The notes under the pieces: model-generated
Told to the model about the DNA's origin: nothing
The model's input: the letters and a program-made list of their open reading frames with translations, nothing else
The model's database searches: none
Assembly (NCBI GenBank): GCA_041652575.1
Contig: JBAZHC010000015.1
Span: forward strand, 1 to 64,000
Origin: Phycisphaerae bacterium
GTDB lineage: Bacteria > Planctomycetota > Phycisphaerae > Sedimentisphaerales > UBA12454
DNA: 64,000 nucleotides
Direction: 5' to 3'
Made by a program: the position numbers and the translations under genes
Shown: in pieces, positions 23,708 through 31,600 of the stretch
Layout: each line of letters begins with the position of its first letter
Position numbering within the stretch: position 1 is the first letter of the stretch

Positions 23708-24683
23708 ATATAATTCTTCTTCCGCTATTTGAAGGTTTAGTAATTAATAACTCACAATTAATTTCCCCATTTTTCAACTTTTTAATAATTTTTTTAACAT
23801 TTTTTGCCATAAAAAATAAGCTTGGTCCAAGACTTGACATGCCTACTGCTTCTGCTCCAAATTTATATAATTTTTGCTCAATATTAAAAAGTTTTTCCCC
23901 ATATTGTTTTCTTTCCGATAATTTCCAAGCACACTGCTGAATTGATTTAAGTGCTAAACAAAAAGTCTTTTTGTCTTTTTCTTTAACAGCAGAATATAAA
24001 CCATAGATTACATTATAAAGAGTTTTATAAACTTCGCTGGAGGGAATTGGACAAGTTTTTTTAAAAAAATCTGCTTCTTCTTTTTCTGTTTTATGAGGGA
24101 TGTCAGGAATACATATTCCAATTTCCCATTCTGGCATTTCTAATCTTTGCATTAGTAAAGGCAAACTTTTCCTGTTTTCAGCTAATTGAGAAGGACGAAA
24201 GAAAAGATCTTTTTTTCGCCTTCCTAAGTCAATAATCATTCCTCCTTCAAAATATGTATTAATTCCAATTCCCGAGGTTCCTCCTCTGCCTGATGAAAAA
24301 ACCAACTGTTCTCTTTTTGATTTCTTATTATTTAATAAATATAAGGCCTCTAAGCTGGCCAATCGAATGGCACTACTTGAGCCAAATCCAAAATGAGTAG
24401 GCATTTCACCAATAATTCTGATTTTAATGTTGTATTTAGCATTTATCTTTTGTTTTTCTTTGTTTACAATTTTTTCGATACGATTGACTTCTGGTTTTTG
24501 AAAGGGAGTTCTTCGCATATCATTAAAACTAAATTTATCAGATTTTGAGAAATTAATCTTTAGAGATGGCTTTTGAATAGAAAAACCTATTCCTCCATTA
24601 ATACGGTACCCATTATTATCCATACCAATAAGGGTAAGATGAAGACGAGGATTTATCTTAATAGTCATTGAGTTTAAAGACAT
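23700..24683 (-). CDS. GHMP-superfamily protein, beta-RFAP synthase-like
   Basis: The protein has about 327 aa. It matches the beta-ribofuranosylaminobenzene 5'-phosphate synthase group: RLHLTLIGMDNNGYRINGGI, the GHMP glycine loop PTHFGFGSSSAIRLASLEAL, SGRGGTSGIGINTYFEGGMI, then PEWEIGICIPDIP and KTEKEEADFF. In archaea such enzymes condense a phosphoribosyl donor with an aminobenzoate; the substrate in this bacterial operon is unknown. The ATG overlaps the preceding stop as TAATG, so translation is coupled, and that start is preferred over the one at 24701. Confidence 0.75.
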   Translation of the reverse strand: MSLNSMTIKINPRLHLTLIGMDNNGYRINGGIGFSIQKPSLKINFSKSDKFSFNDMRRTPFQKPEVNRIEKIVNKEKQKINAKYNIKIRIIGEMPTHFGFGSSSAIRLASLEALYLLNNKKSKREQLVFSSGRGGTSGIGINTYFEGGMIIDLGRRKKDLFFRPSQLAENRKSLPLLMQRLEMPEWEIGICIPDIPHKTEKEEADFFKKTCPIPSSEVYKTLYNVIYGLYSAVKEKDKKTFCLALKSIQQCAWKLSERKQYGEKLFNIEQKLYKFGAEAVGMSSLGPSLFFMAKNVKKIIKKLKNGEINCELLITKPSNSGRRIIYV

Positions 24684-25381
24684 TAATTGGCATCTTTCCA
24701 TTCAAATTCAAAATATTCAAGGTATGACTGTGCAAATATGCTACTCTTATCAGTATAAATTGTTGGGGTATTCTGACTAATTATATGAGGGTAAATTGGC
24801 CCCACAAAACAGTCATTATCAGCTCGAACTAGACTATGAAATGGAGAGTGAGAAAAATATTTCAGCTCAACAAGAGTATTATATTTAGTTTTGAGTGCCT
24901 CAATTAATCTCAAAGAAATTTTTGCACGATCTTTATCGTTCTGATTCCAAAGAAACTCCGGTTTGGGAAGTAGAAACTTCACGTGGACTCCTCTTCCTAA
25001 AGCTTCAATTAGAGCCTTTTTGTCCGGTCTGGTGTCATCTGCAAAATCTTTCATAAATCGGGAAGCAGTATTTCCAAGCACATAGATTTCTTTTTTAGTC
25101 TTCTCGATTACTGCTCTATAAAGAGCTTCTTCGTCTCGATAAGAGAGGACCTTTTTAATGCCTAATTTCTTAACCCTTTCTATTTCATTGTGTTCGGTTG
25201 CCATTAGTAAAAGCTGTAACCATCCAACAAAAAGCCCTGTTGCTACACCTCCTAATAGCGTTGTAATTTTTATGTTCGACTCATAAAAATACCATACCGT
25301 AATGACTAATATAATGATCAAGACCAGCCAATATATAATCCTATATAAGTATATATTAAAATATTTCCTAAAAAATTCCAT
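24683..25381 (-). CDS. Membrane protein with PLD-like domain
   Basis: The 232-aa protein has two N-terminal transmembrane helices (about 10-30 and 37-60). A cytoplasmic alpha/beta domain resembles a phospholipase D fold (EIYVLGNTASRFMKDF ... GRGVHVKFLLP). The place of the HKD motif reads FHSLVRADNDCFVGP: His is kept but the Lys is missing, so catalysis is doubtful. It may be a membrane-tethered sensor or effector. It lies nine bases after the methylase gene and is coupled to the GHMP gene by a TAATG overlap. Confidence 0.6.
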   Translation of the reverse strand: MEFFRKYFNIYLYRIIYWLVLIIILVITVWYFYESNIKITTLLGGVATGLFVGWLQLLLMATEHNEIERVKKLGIKKVLSYRDEEALYRAVIEKTKKEIYVLGNTASRFMKDFADDTRPDKKALIEALGRGVHVKFLLPKPEFLWNQNDKDRAKISLRLIEALKTKYNTLVELKYFSHSPFHSLVRADNDCFVGPIYPHIISQNTPTIYTDKSSIFAQSYLEYFEFEWKDAN

Positions 25382-25390
25382 AATGACTCC

Positions 25391-26503
25391 TTATTTTACA
25401 TATGAAGATAATTTATCAACACCTATCAATAAATATTCTTTGTGAAAACCATTATTTTTATTTAGGGCATAATCATATTTTTTCCCGGGAACTAAAAAAA
25501 CTTTTTTCTTAAACTTGTTCAGTAATTTAGCGAGTTTTGCCTTGGAAGGAATTCCAGGCTCCTTGTAAGAAACAACAATGGTAGATTTTTTAAAAACATC
25601 AAATAATTTCTCAAATGCAGAAATATTTAATATAGGTGAAATCCATTCGTTCTGCCCATCTTCTGCTAAACAAAGATTTTTAGAATTATAGTCAATCCGT
25701 TCGCCCCAGTTATCCTTATTGCAAGCACCTTCCAAGAAATGATAAAATTTAAGATAATTAACCTCTGAGCCGCTAGCTTCTTTTCTAATATATGGAGGAT
25801 CAACATAAATCAGATCAAATTCTTTTCTATTATTCAAATTAGAAACATCTAAATTGAGTGCTAGATGTTTCTCGCCATTGTCAAAAACATGAGTATTTAA
25901 TTCATCACAGAAATATCTGAAGTAAGTGTCGAATGAGCCTTCCCATGATGTTTTATTACCAAAACTTCTTTTAACATTATTTAAACGCAATCGCAAATTT
26001 GCTCTATGAAACAGGTTGAATGGCCGTTTCTTGAGCGCGCTTTGGCAAAAAGCATAAAATGCTAAGGCCCTCTTGTATTGTTTAATTTTCTCAGGGTAAA
26101 TATCGGGGAAATTATTCCAATTACACAAAAATCTATCTATCCACTCGTTTTCTTCATCTGTATAATAAATATTTTTAAAAGTATTTTGGACAAAATTTGA
26201 ATACTTAATCTTTTTGTGTTTGGTTAAAAAAAATTCGACATCCTCCATAGTAATCACAATTTCATTATTTTCAATTAAAGATTTACCAATATAGTAATTG
26301 AATTTAAGATAATCATTATAAGTTACCTGCTTACCCATTTTTTTAAATAAATAACTAACGCTTGCAGTGCCACCAAATACATCTAATACCGACTTAAACT
26401 TTAAAGGAGAGATGTGTTTGTAAAGCCAAGGCAATAACTTTCTTTTACTACCTTGATAACGTGTCGTTGGCAAAATATTGAAATATATTTGCACTGGCTT
26501 CAT
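25391..26503 (-). CDS. D12-class N6-adenine DNA methyltransferase
   Basis: The 370-aa protein has the Dam/D12 layout. An N-terminal TRYQGSKRKLLPWLYKHI is followed by SAM-binding SVLDVFGGTASVSYLFKKMG. A long variable target-recognition insert follows, then the catalytic DLIYVDPPYIRKEA. It would methylate adenine at N6 in a short DNA site, which cannot be predicted. No cognate restriction nuclease is recognisable beside it. Its start overlaps the previous gene's stop by four bases (ATGA). The gene is clearly AT-rich. Confidence 0.88.
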   Translation of the reverse strand: MKPVQIYFNILPTTRYQGSKRKLLPWLYKHISPLKFKSVLDVFGGTASVSYLFKKMGKQVTYNDYLKFNYYIGKSLIENNEIVITMEDVEFFLTKHKKIKYSNFVQNTFKNIYYTDEENEWIDRFLCNWNNFPDIYPEKIKQYKRALAFYAFCQSALKKRPFNLFHRANLRLRLNNVKRSFGNKTSWEGSFDTYFRYFCDELNTHVFDNGEKHLALNLDVSNLNNRKEFDLIYVDPPYIRKEASGSEVNYLKFYHFLEGACNKDNWGERIDYNSKNLCLAEDGQNEWISPILNISAFEKLFDVFKKSTIVVSYKEPGIPSKAKLAKLLNKFKKKVFLVPGKKYDYALNKNNGFHKEYLLIGVDKLSSYVK

Positions 26504-27156
26504 CTTATATTTGACTCTTTGATTATATTTAATAATTCATTTTCAGATAAATTCATACTTATCCCAGGTTTCTTACTTAAATATTCCCAAATATTTTCGT
26601 TAGAAAGATTATATGTTTGTCGAATGCCTTTAATAATATGTTTCAAATAATTACTCGAAGGTGGCAATACTTCTTTCGGATTAAAATCCCAATGTGCAGT
26701 TAAGGTAAAAATCGGAAATCCTTCTTCCGTACCTAAAAAAACTAATCTCCCATACCATGATTCCTTAACGGTCAAAGCGCCTATGTTTTTTGCTTCAAGA
26801 AAATCAATATTAATTGTCTGTTTCATACCGACCTTGTTTTCCTGCCGAAATACATCTTCAAATTGCTCTTTAGTAATCAAATATTTTCTTCCCAATGTCC
26901 TAATTGAAGTGTCAATTTCTAAACCTAAAAAACCAACTGACTTATTTTCCCATTTTGGCGAACTTTTCGCGAAATATAATTGGAAAGGGATTGAAATCAT
27001 TCCTCCATCCACAGCTGGAGTTTTATCACGACAGCCAACATCAAACACAGAAGTGCCTTCGGGAGTTCCTCCTTTTATATAACACGAGAAACGATATTCA
27101 TTAAGATTGGTACCATATACAGCATACCATACGTTGTCTTTTTTGAAATCATTCAT
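26500..27156 (-). CDS. AIG2/gamma-glutamylcyclotransferase-fold protein
   Basis: The 218-aa protein starts with the pattern VWYAVYGTNLNEYRFSCYIK, equivalent to the YGSN motif of the AIG2/GGCT fold. It continues with GCRDKTPAVDGG, LYFAKSSPKWENKSVGFLGL and KYLITKEQFEDVFRQEN. This is a recognisable uncharacterised branch of that fold; the catalytic acid and substrate are unknown. It is the first gene of the AT-rich operon, so any promoter should lie in 27157-27328, where I could not identify one confidently. Confidence 0.6.
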   Translation of the reverse strand: MNDFKKDNVWYAVYGTNLNEYRFSCYIKGGTPEGTSVFDVGCRDKTPAVDGGMISIPFQLYFAKSSPKWENKSVGFLGLEIDTSIRTLGRKYLITKEQFEDVFRQENKVGMKQTINIDFLEAKNIGALTVKESWYGRLVFLGTEEGFPIFTLTAHWDFNPKEVLPPSSNYLKHIIKGIRQTYNLSNENIWEYLSKKPGISMNLSENELLNIIKESNIR

Positions 27157-27328
27157 GATTTATCCAAATCTTTGTTTTTTTATTTGTGGTATTCTCCAAG
27201 AAATAGGGATAGCTATGATTGTAGCCGGAAACATGGAAAAAGGCAAAGGGGAAAACTCCTGAAATTATTGTTGCCGAAACGGCAGTTTCGGGTAAATTAA
27301 GGCAATGACGAAACACCCAGAAGACGTT

Positions 27329-29914
27329 TTAGCCAACCTTTTCAAAGGTGAAATTGTGGGCGTTGGCGTCGATTTTTATAGCATCGCCTTCGGCGAATTT
27401 ACCTTCGAGTAATTCAGCGGCAAGTTTGTTTTCCAGTCTCTGCTGAATTGTTCTCTTTAGCGGCCTTGCGCCGAAAGAGGCGTCGTATCCTTCATCCATT
27501 AACTGCTTTTTAGCGTTTTCTGTAAATTCGACGTTTATATGTCTATCGCGCAGACGCTGCGCGAGATGGGCGAGCTGTATTTCGATAATTTTTTTAAGGT
27601 CGTCCTTGCTCAGCATATGGAACACGATACTTTCATCAATCCTGTTGAGAAACTCCGGCTTGAAATATTCTCTCAGGACTTCCTTGACGTGCGCTTCGAT
27701 TTCCCAGTCGGCGCCTTTTTCTTCGGTAAGTTTTAATATCTGTTCGCCGGCGATATTGCTGGTCATTATTATAACGGTGTTTTTGAAATCGACCGTTCTG
27801 CCGTGGCCGTCAGTCAATCTGCCTTCGTCAAAAACCTGCAGCAGAACATTGAACACATCCGGATGCGCCTTTTCAACTTCATCGAGCAGAACAACCGAAT
27901 AAGGTTTCCTGCGGACAGCTTCGGTTAATCTTCCGCCTTCTTCGTAGCCGACGTAGCCCGGCGGAGAACCAATAAGACGGGCGACGCTATGCTGCTCCAT
28001 AAATTCGCTCATATCGACGCGAATCATGGCGTTGGAGTCGTTAAATAAAAATTCCGCCAGTGCCTTTGAAAGTTCGGTTTTGCCAACACCTGTCGGACCG
28101 AGAAACAGAAATACGCCGATGGGCCTGCCGGCATCGCCTAATCCTGCGCGATTTCTGCGGACGGCATCGCACAGTGCGCCGACAGCTTCGTCCTGCCCGA
28201 CGACTCGTTTGTGGATTTCCTCTTCCATATGAAGCAGACGTTCTCGCTGGCCGCTCAGCAGTCTTGAAACCGGCACTCCAGTCCACTTCGAGACTATTTG
28301 CGCTATATGTTCTTCTGTAACTTCGTTGCGAATCATCTTGCCAGTATCGCTTTGGGCAAGCTGTTCTTCTTTTTTGTTCAGTTGTTTCTGAAGTTCGGCG
28401 ATAGTGCTGTATTTGAGCCGGGCCGCCGCTTCGAGGTCTCCTTTGCGCTGCGCCTCGTCAAATTCATTATTGGCGCGGTCAATCTTTTCTTTAATCTGTT
28501 TTATCGAATCGATGTCCGCTTTTTCGCCTTCCCATTTCGAGCTGAGTTCTTTATCCTGTTCCTGCAGTTCGGACAATTGCTTCTCAAGATTCTCAAGCCG
28601 TTTCTTGCTTGCGTGGTCGGACTCTTTTTTCAGAGCCTCCCTTTCAATCTGAAGCTGCATTGTTTTTCTGCGTATATCGTCGAGCTCCGCCGGCAGCGAA
28701 TCGTTTTCAATCCGCAGTTTCGACGCGGCCTCGTCAATCAAATCGATTGCCTTGTCCGGCAGCCATCTGTCGGAGATGTATCTGTTGGAAAGCGTCGCCG
28801 CCGCGACAAGAGCCGCATCGGTAATTCTTACGCCGTGATGTGTATCGTATCTGTCCTTGAGTCCCCGAAGTATCGCGATTGTTTCCTCGACGGAAGGGGG
28901 GTCAACCAGAATCGGCTGGAACCTTCTCTCCAGCGCCGCGTCTTTTTCGATATGTTTTCGGTACTCGTCTATTGTCGTTGCGCCGATACAGCGGAGTTCT
29001 CCGCGTGCAAGCGACGGCTTGAGTAAATTTCCGGCATCGACGGCGCCTTCGGCTTTTCCTGCGCCGACTATCGTATGCAGTTCGTCTATGAATAATATTA
29101 TTCCGCCGTCCGATGCGATAACTTCCCTGAGAACCGCTTTGAATCTGTCCTCGAATTCGCCGCGGTATTTCGTACCGGCAATTAAAGTTCCCATATCGAG
29201 AGCGACTACTTTTTTATTTTTAAGTCCCGCCGGGACATCGCCCGCGACTATTCTTTGTGCAAGACCTTCGACGATTGCCGTTTTGCCGACGCCCGGCTCG
29301 CCGATGAGAACCGGATTATTTTTTGTCCGCCGATTCAAAACCTGCATACATCGCCTGATTTCATCTTCCCTTCCGATAACCGGGTCGAGCTTTCCCGCCC
29401 GTGCCATTTCGATAAGGTCGATGCTGTATCGTTCGAGAGCTTTGTATTTGCCTTCCGGGTTTTCATCGGTAACTTTTCCAGAGCCGCGGATTTGTTTCAG
29501 TGCAGCTTCTATTTGCTGGGTCGTTATGGAGTTGACGGTCAGGATTTCCTTGGCGTCGCTTTTAACCGACCCAAGCGACAGAAAAATATGTTCGACGCTT
29601 AAATATTCATCGCCTATTTTGTCCGCGCGGTTCTGCGCGTCGAGAACTATCTGGTTAAGAACAGGGTCGGGCATAATCTGACCGCCTACATTTCCGGTAG
29701 CAAGCCTGTTGATTTCGCCGTTGGTCATTTCCCTTATTCGGCCGATATTGGCGCCGATTATTTTCAGTATCATAACCACTATGCCGTTGTCATCTCGCAG
29801 AACTGCTGCCAGCAAATGCAGAGGCGAAAGGGTGGTATTGGACTTTGCCATCGCGATTTGCTGTGCCGTGGCAAGGGCTTCCTGCGCTTTTAATGTAAAT
29901 TTGTCAAACTGCAT
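27329..29914 (-). CDS. clpB: ATP-dependent disaggregase ClpB
   Basis: This Hsp100 protein of 861 aa has the full ClpB order. The N-terminal repeat domain is followed by AAA1 with Walker A GEPGVGKTAIVEG and Walker B ILFIDELHTIVGAGKAEGAV. A coiled-coil middle domain (about 400-530, LRIENDSLPAELDDIRRKTM onward) follows. AAA2 has GPTGVGKTELSKAL and SVVLLDEVEKAHPDV, and the sensor-2 region is FGARPLKRTIQ. The middle domain separates it from ClpA and ClpX. It unfolds aggregates with DnaK. No CIRCE element was found upstream. It bounds the AT-rich island. Confidence 0.97.
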   Translation of the reverse strand: MQFDKFTLKAQEALATAQQIAMAKSNTTLSPLHLLAAVLRDDNGIVVMILKIIGANIGRIREMTNGEINRLATGNVGGQIMPDPVLNQIVLDAQNRADKIGDEYLSVEHIFLSLGSVKSDAKEILTVNSITTQQIEAALKQIRGSGKVTDENPEGKYKALERYSIDLIEMARAGKLDPVIGREDEIRRCMQVLNRRTKNNPVLIGEPGVGKTAIVEGLAQRIVAGDVPAGLKNKKVVALDMGTLIAGTKYRGEFEDRFKAVLREVIASDGGIILFIDELHTIVGAGKAEGAVDAGNLLKPSLARGELRCIGATTIDEYRKHIEKDAALERRFQPILVDPPSVEETIAILRGLKDRYDTHHGVRITDAALVAAATLSNRYISDRWLPDKAIDLIDEAASKLRIENDSLPAELDDIRRKTMQLQIEREALKKESDHASKKRLENLEKQLSELQEQDKELSSKWEGEKADIDSIKQIKEKIDRANNEFDEAQRKGDLEAAARLKYSTIAELQKQLNKKEEQLAQSDTGKMIRNEVTEEHIAQIVSKWTGVPVSRLLSGQRERLLHMEEEIHKRVVGQDEAVGALCDAVRRNRAGLGDAGRPIGVFLFLGPTGVGKTELSKALAEFLFNDSNAMIRVDMSEFMEQHSVARLIGSPPGYVGYEEGGRLTEAVRRKPYSVVLLDEVEKAHPDVFNVLLQVFDEGRLTDGHGRTVDFKNTVIIMTSNIAGEQILKLTEEKGADWEIEAHVKEVLREYFKPEFLNRIDESIVFHMLSKDDLKKIIEIQLAHLAQRLRDRHINVEFTENAKKQLMDEGYDASFGARPLKRTIQQRLENKLAAELLEGKFAEGDAIKIDANAHNFTFEKVG

Positions 29915-30044
29915 CGTATTTCCTTTCCAACTCTAAGAATACATAGAGCAAAGAATATACCTAAATTGCGAAAAATATAAGTGTTTGACATACAACAGGT
30001 TGCAAAACAGGGCCGTTTCTATTTATATGCCAGTTTGGCAGTTT

Positions 30045-30275
30045 TTAAAAGACCATCGCCAAAAACAGCAGAAGCGTCCCGATAACTATTCCCGCAAAAG
30101 TTATCTGCGACAGGCGGTTGTACCGGGCAAAGCCGGGGTGAGTATCCTGAAATTCCCAGTATATATCGTCGAAGTCGGAATCGTCCTTTGGACGGAGTTT
30201 AAGTTTTACGTACAGATGCGCAATGACAGAAACGATTAAAAATAAACTGCCGAAAACTATCAAAAAAAATCTCAT
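30045..30275 (-). CDS. Small two-helix membrane protein (76 aa)
   Basis: Hydrophobic helices at residues 2-20 (FFLIVFGSLFLIVSVIAHL) and 56-75 enclose an acidic loop with DDSDFDDIYWEF. No family recognised. Its start overlaps the 3' end of the alkaline phosphatase gene by four bases, so it is probably translated from the same message. Confidence 0.65.
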   Translation of the reverse strand: MRFFLIVFGSLFLIVSVIAHLYVKLKLRPKDDSDFDDIYWEFQDTHPGFARYNRLSQITFAGIVIGTLLLFLAMVF

Positions 30276-31600
30276 TTTTGCGCTGATGTTTTCTGTTCAA
30301 GAATCGTGAAAAGAACTTTAGGTATATCAGTATTGTCTATGTACGAACCGTAAACAGGGTCTTTGCCTTTTATCTGTCTGGCAAAAAGTTCCGAACCCTG
30401 TCCCTTTGCGAATAAAAACACTGGCGCATTTATATGGTCATGACTGTGCCATTTCATTTTCGGCATTTTTCTTTTGCCGCTGTTTTTTACAACTGTTGCT
30501 TTATTTTTGTCGCTTTTCGGCCCGGTTAGATAACCCGTCTGATGGTCTGCCGTTATTATTACAAGTGTATTATCCCAGTCGCTTTTTGTCTCGACCCAGT
30601 TAATAACCGCATCGGCGGCACCGTCGAAATCAATCATTTCTTCAATCATCCTTGCACTGTTATTCCAATGCGATGCCCAGTCAACGGCTCCTGCTTCAAT
30701 CATAATAAAAAATCCATCATGGTCGTTGTCAAGCACATTAAGAGCCGCTTTTGTCATCTCGGCAAGGTTCGGCACATTCTTATTAAGAGGCGCATCGAAA
30801 GGAACTGAAGATTTGCCACTGCGTTTTTCCTGTAATGTTTCAGCAGCTTGCGCGACCCCGATAACTCTTTTCGGCGTTTGGCCATCGGCAAGATTTATAA
30901 AATCCTGTTTACTTTGTATCAAAGTCCATTTATCCGCTATTCCATCGCCGTCAGCGTCGCTGCCGGCAGAGCCTTCTATAAGCGAATTCCATGTTTGCCT
31001 TCCGCCGACATATTTCAGCTCGCCCGGCTTGCTAAGTTTTTTGCCGCTGTCATCGAATAAAGGATTTCCGCATCCGAAAATAACTTCCAGTGCGCTTTCA
31101 TTTATCATTTCATTTGCGATATCCTCATATCCGTATCTCGAATGTTTATGAGCAACAAATCCCGCCGGCGTTGCATGGCTGAGCGGTACCGTTGTAATGA
31201 CTCCCGTTGACATTCCGAGTTTTTCACATTTTTCGACAATATTTTCGTCGGTGTCGATACCGAGTGAGCCGTTATTTGTTTTTACTCCGGTCGCCAGCGC
31301 GGTAGCCGCCGCTGCGCTGTCGGTGTAGCCGGATTTTACATAGCCGAAGTCTTCTTCTGCTTTTTTCGGGTCATAGGAACCGCCCGCAGGATATGTGGTT
31401 ACGGAAAGTTTTACAGGAAACTTTTCATATAATTGCGAACCTTTTTTACCGTCGGTGTAATAATCCGCCGCGTTAATATGATTAATCCCGCCTCCGTCAA
31501 CGATTATCAGAATAATATTCTTCGGATAATCCGCCGAGGAAGCAAAAACAAAGGATTGAAGCAAAAGAACCGTCAGGGTGAGATATTTTACAGTTTTCAT
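30272..31600 (-). CDS. Alkaline phosphatase
   Basis: The 442-aa protein has a signal peptide (MKTVKYLTLTVLLLQSFVFA). The metal-binding start of the PhoA fold is KNIILIIVDGGGINHINAAD. The nucleophile region YTDSAAAATALATGVKT has the serine after TD. Metal-ligand His residues lie in AGAVDWASHWNN, ITADHQTGYL and WHSHDHINAPVFLFAKG. The product should act outside the cytoplasmic membrane to release phosphate from monoesters. No Pho box was recognised. It overlaps rnr and the small membrane protein gene by four bases each. Confidence 0.92.
   Translation of the reverse strand: MKTVKYLTLTVLLLQSFVFASSADYPKNIILIIVDGGGINHINAADYYTDGKKGSQLYEKFPVKLSVTTYPAGGSYDPKKAEEDFGYVKSGYTDSAAAATALATGVKTNNGSLGIDTDENIVEKCEKLGMSTGVITTVPLSHATPAGFVAHKHSRYGYEDIANEMINESALEVIFGCGNPLFDDSGKKLSKPGELKYVGGRQTWNSLIEGSAGSDADGDGIADKWTLIQSKQDFINLADGQTPKRVIGVAQAAETLQEKRSGKSSVPFDAPLNKNVPNLAEMTKAALNVLDNDHDGFFIMIEAGAVDWASHWNNSARMIEEMIDFDGAADAVINWVETKSDWDNTLVIITADHQTGYLTGPKSDKNKATVVKNSGKRKMPKMKWHSHDHINAPVFLFAKGQGSELFARQIKGKDPVYGSYIDNTDIPKVLFTILEQKTSAQK

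Noticed and set aside
28298..29026. Long plus-strand frames opposite clpB
   Set aside because: The minus strand carries a complete, motif-perfect ClpB; the opposite frames are shadows.
29915..30044. CIRCE or other heat-shock operator upstream of clpB
   Set aside because: No TTAGCACTC-N9-GAGTGCTAA or close variant could be seen.
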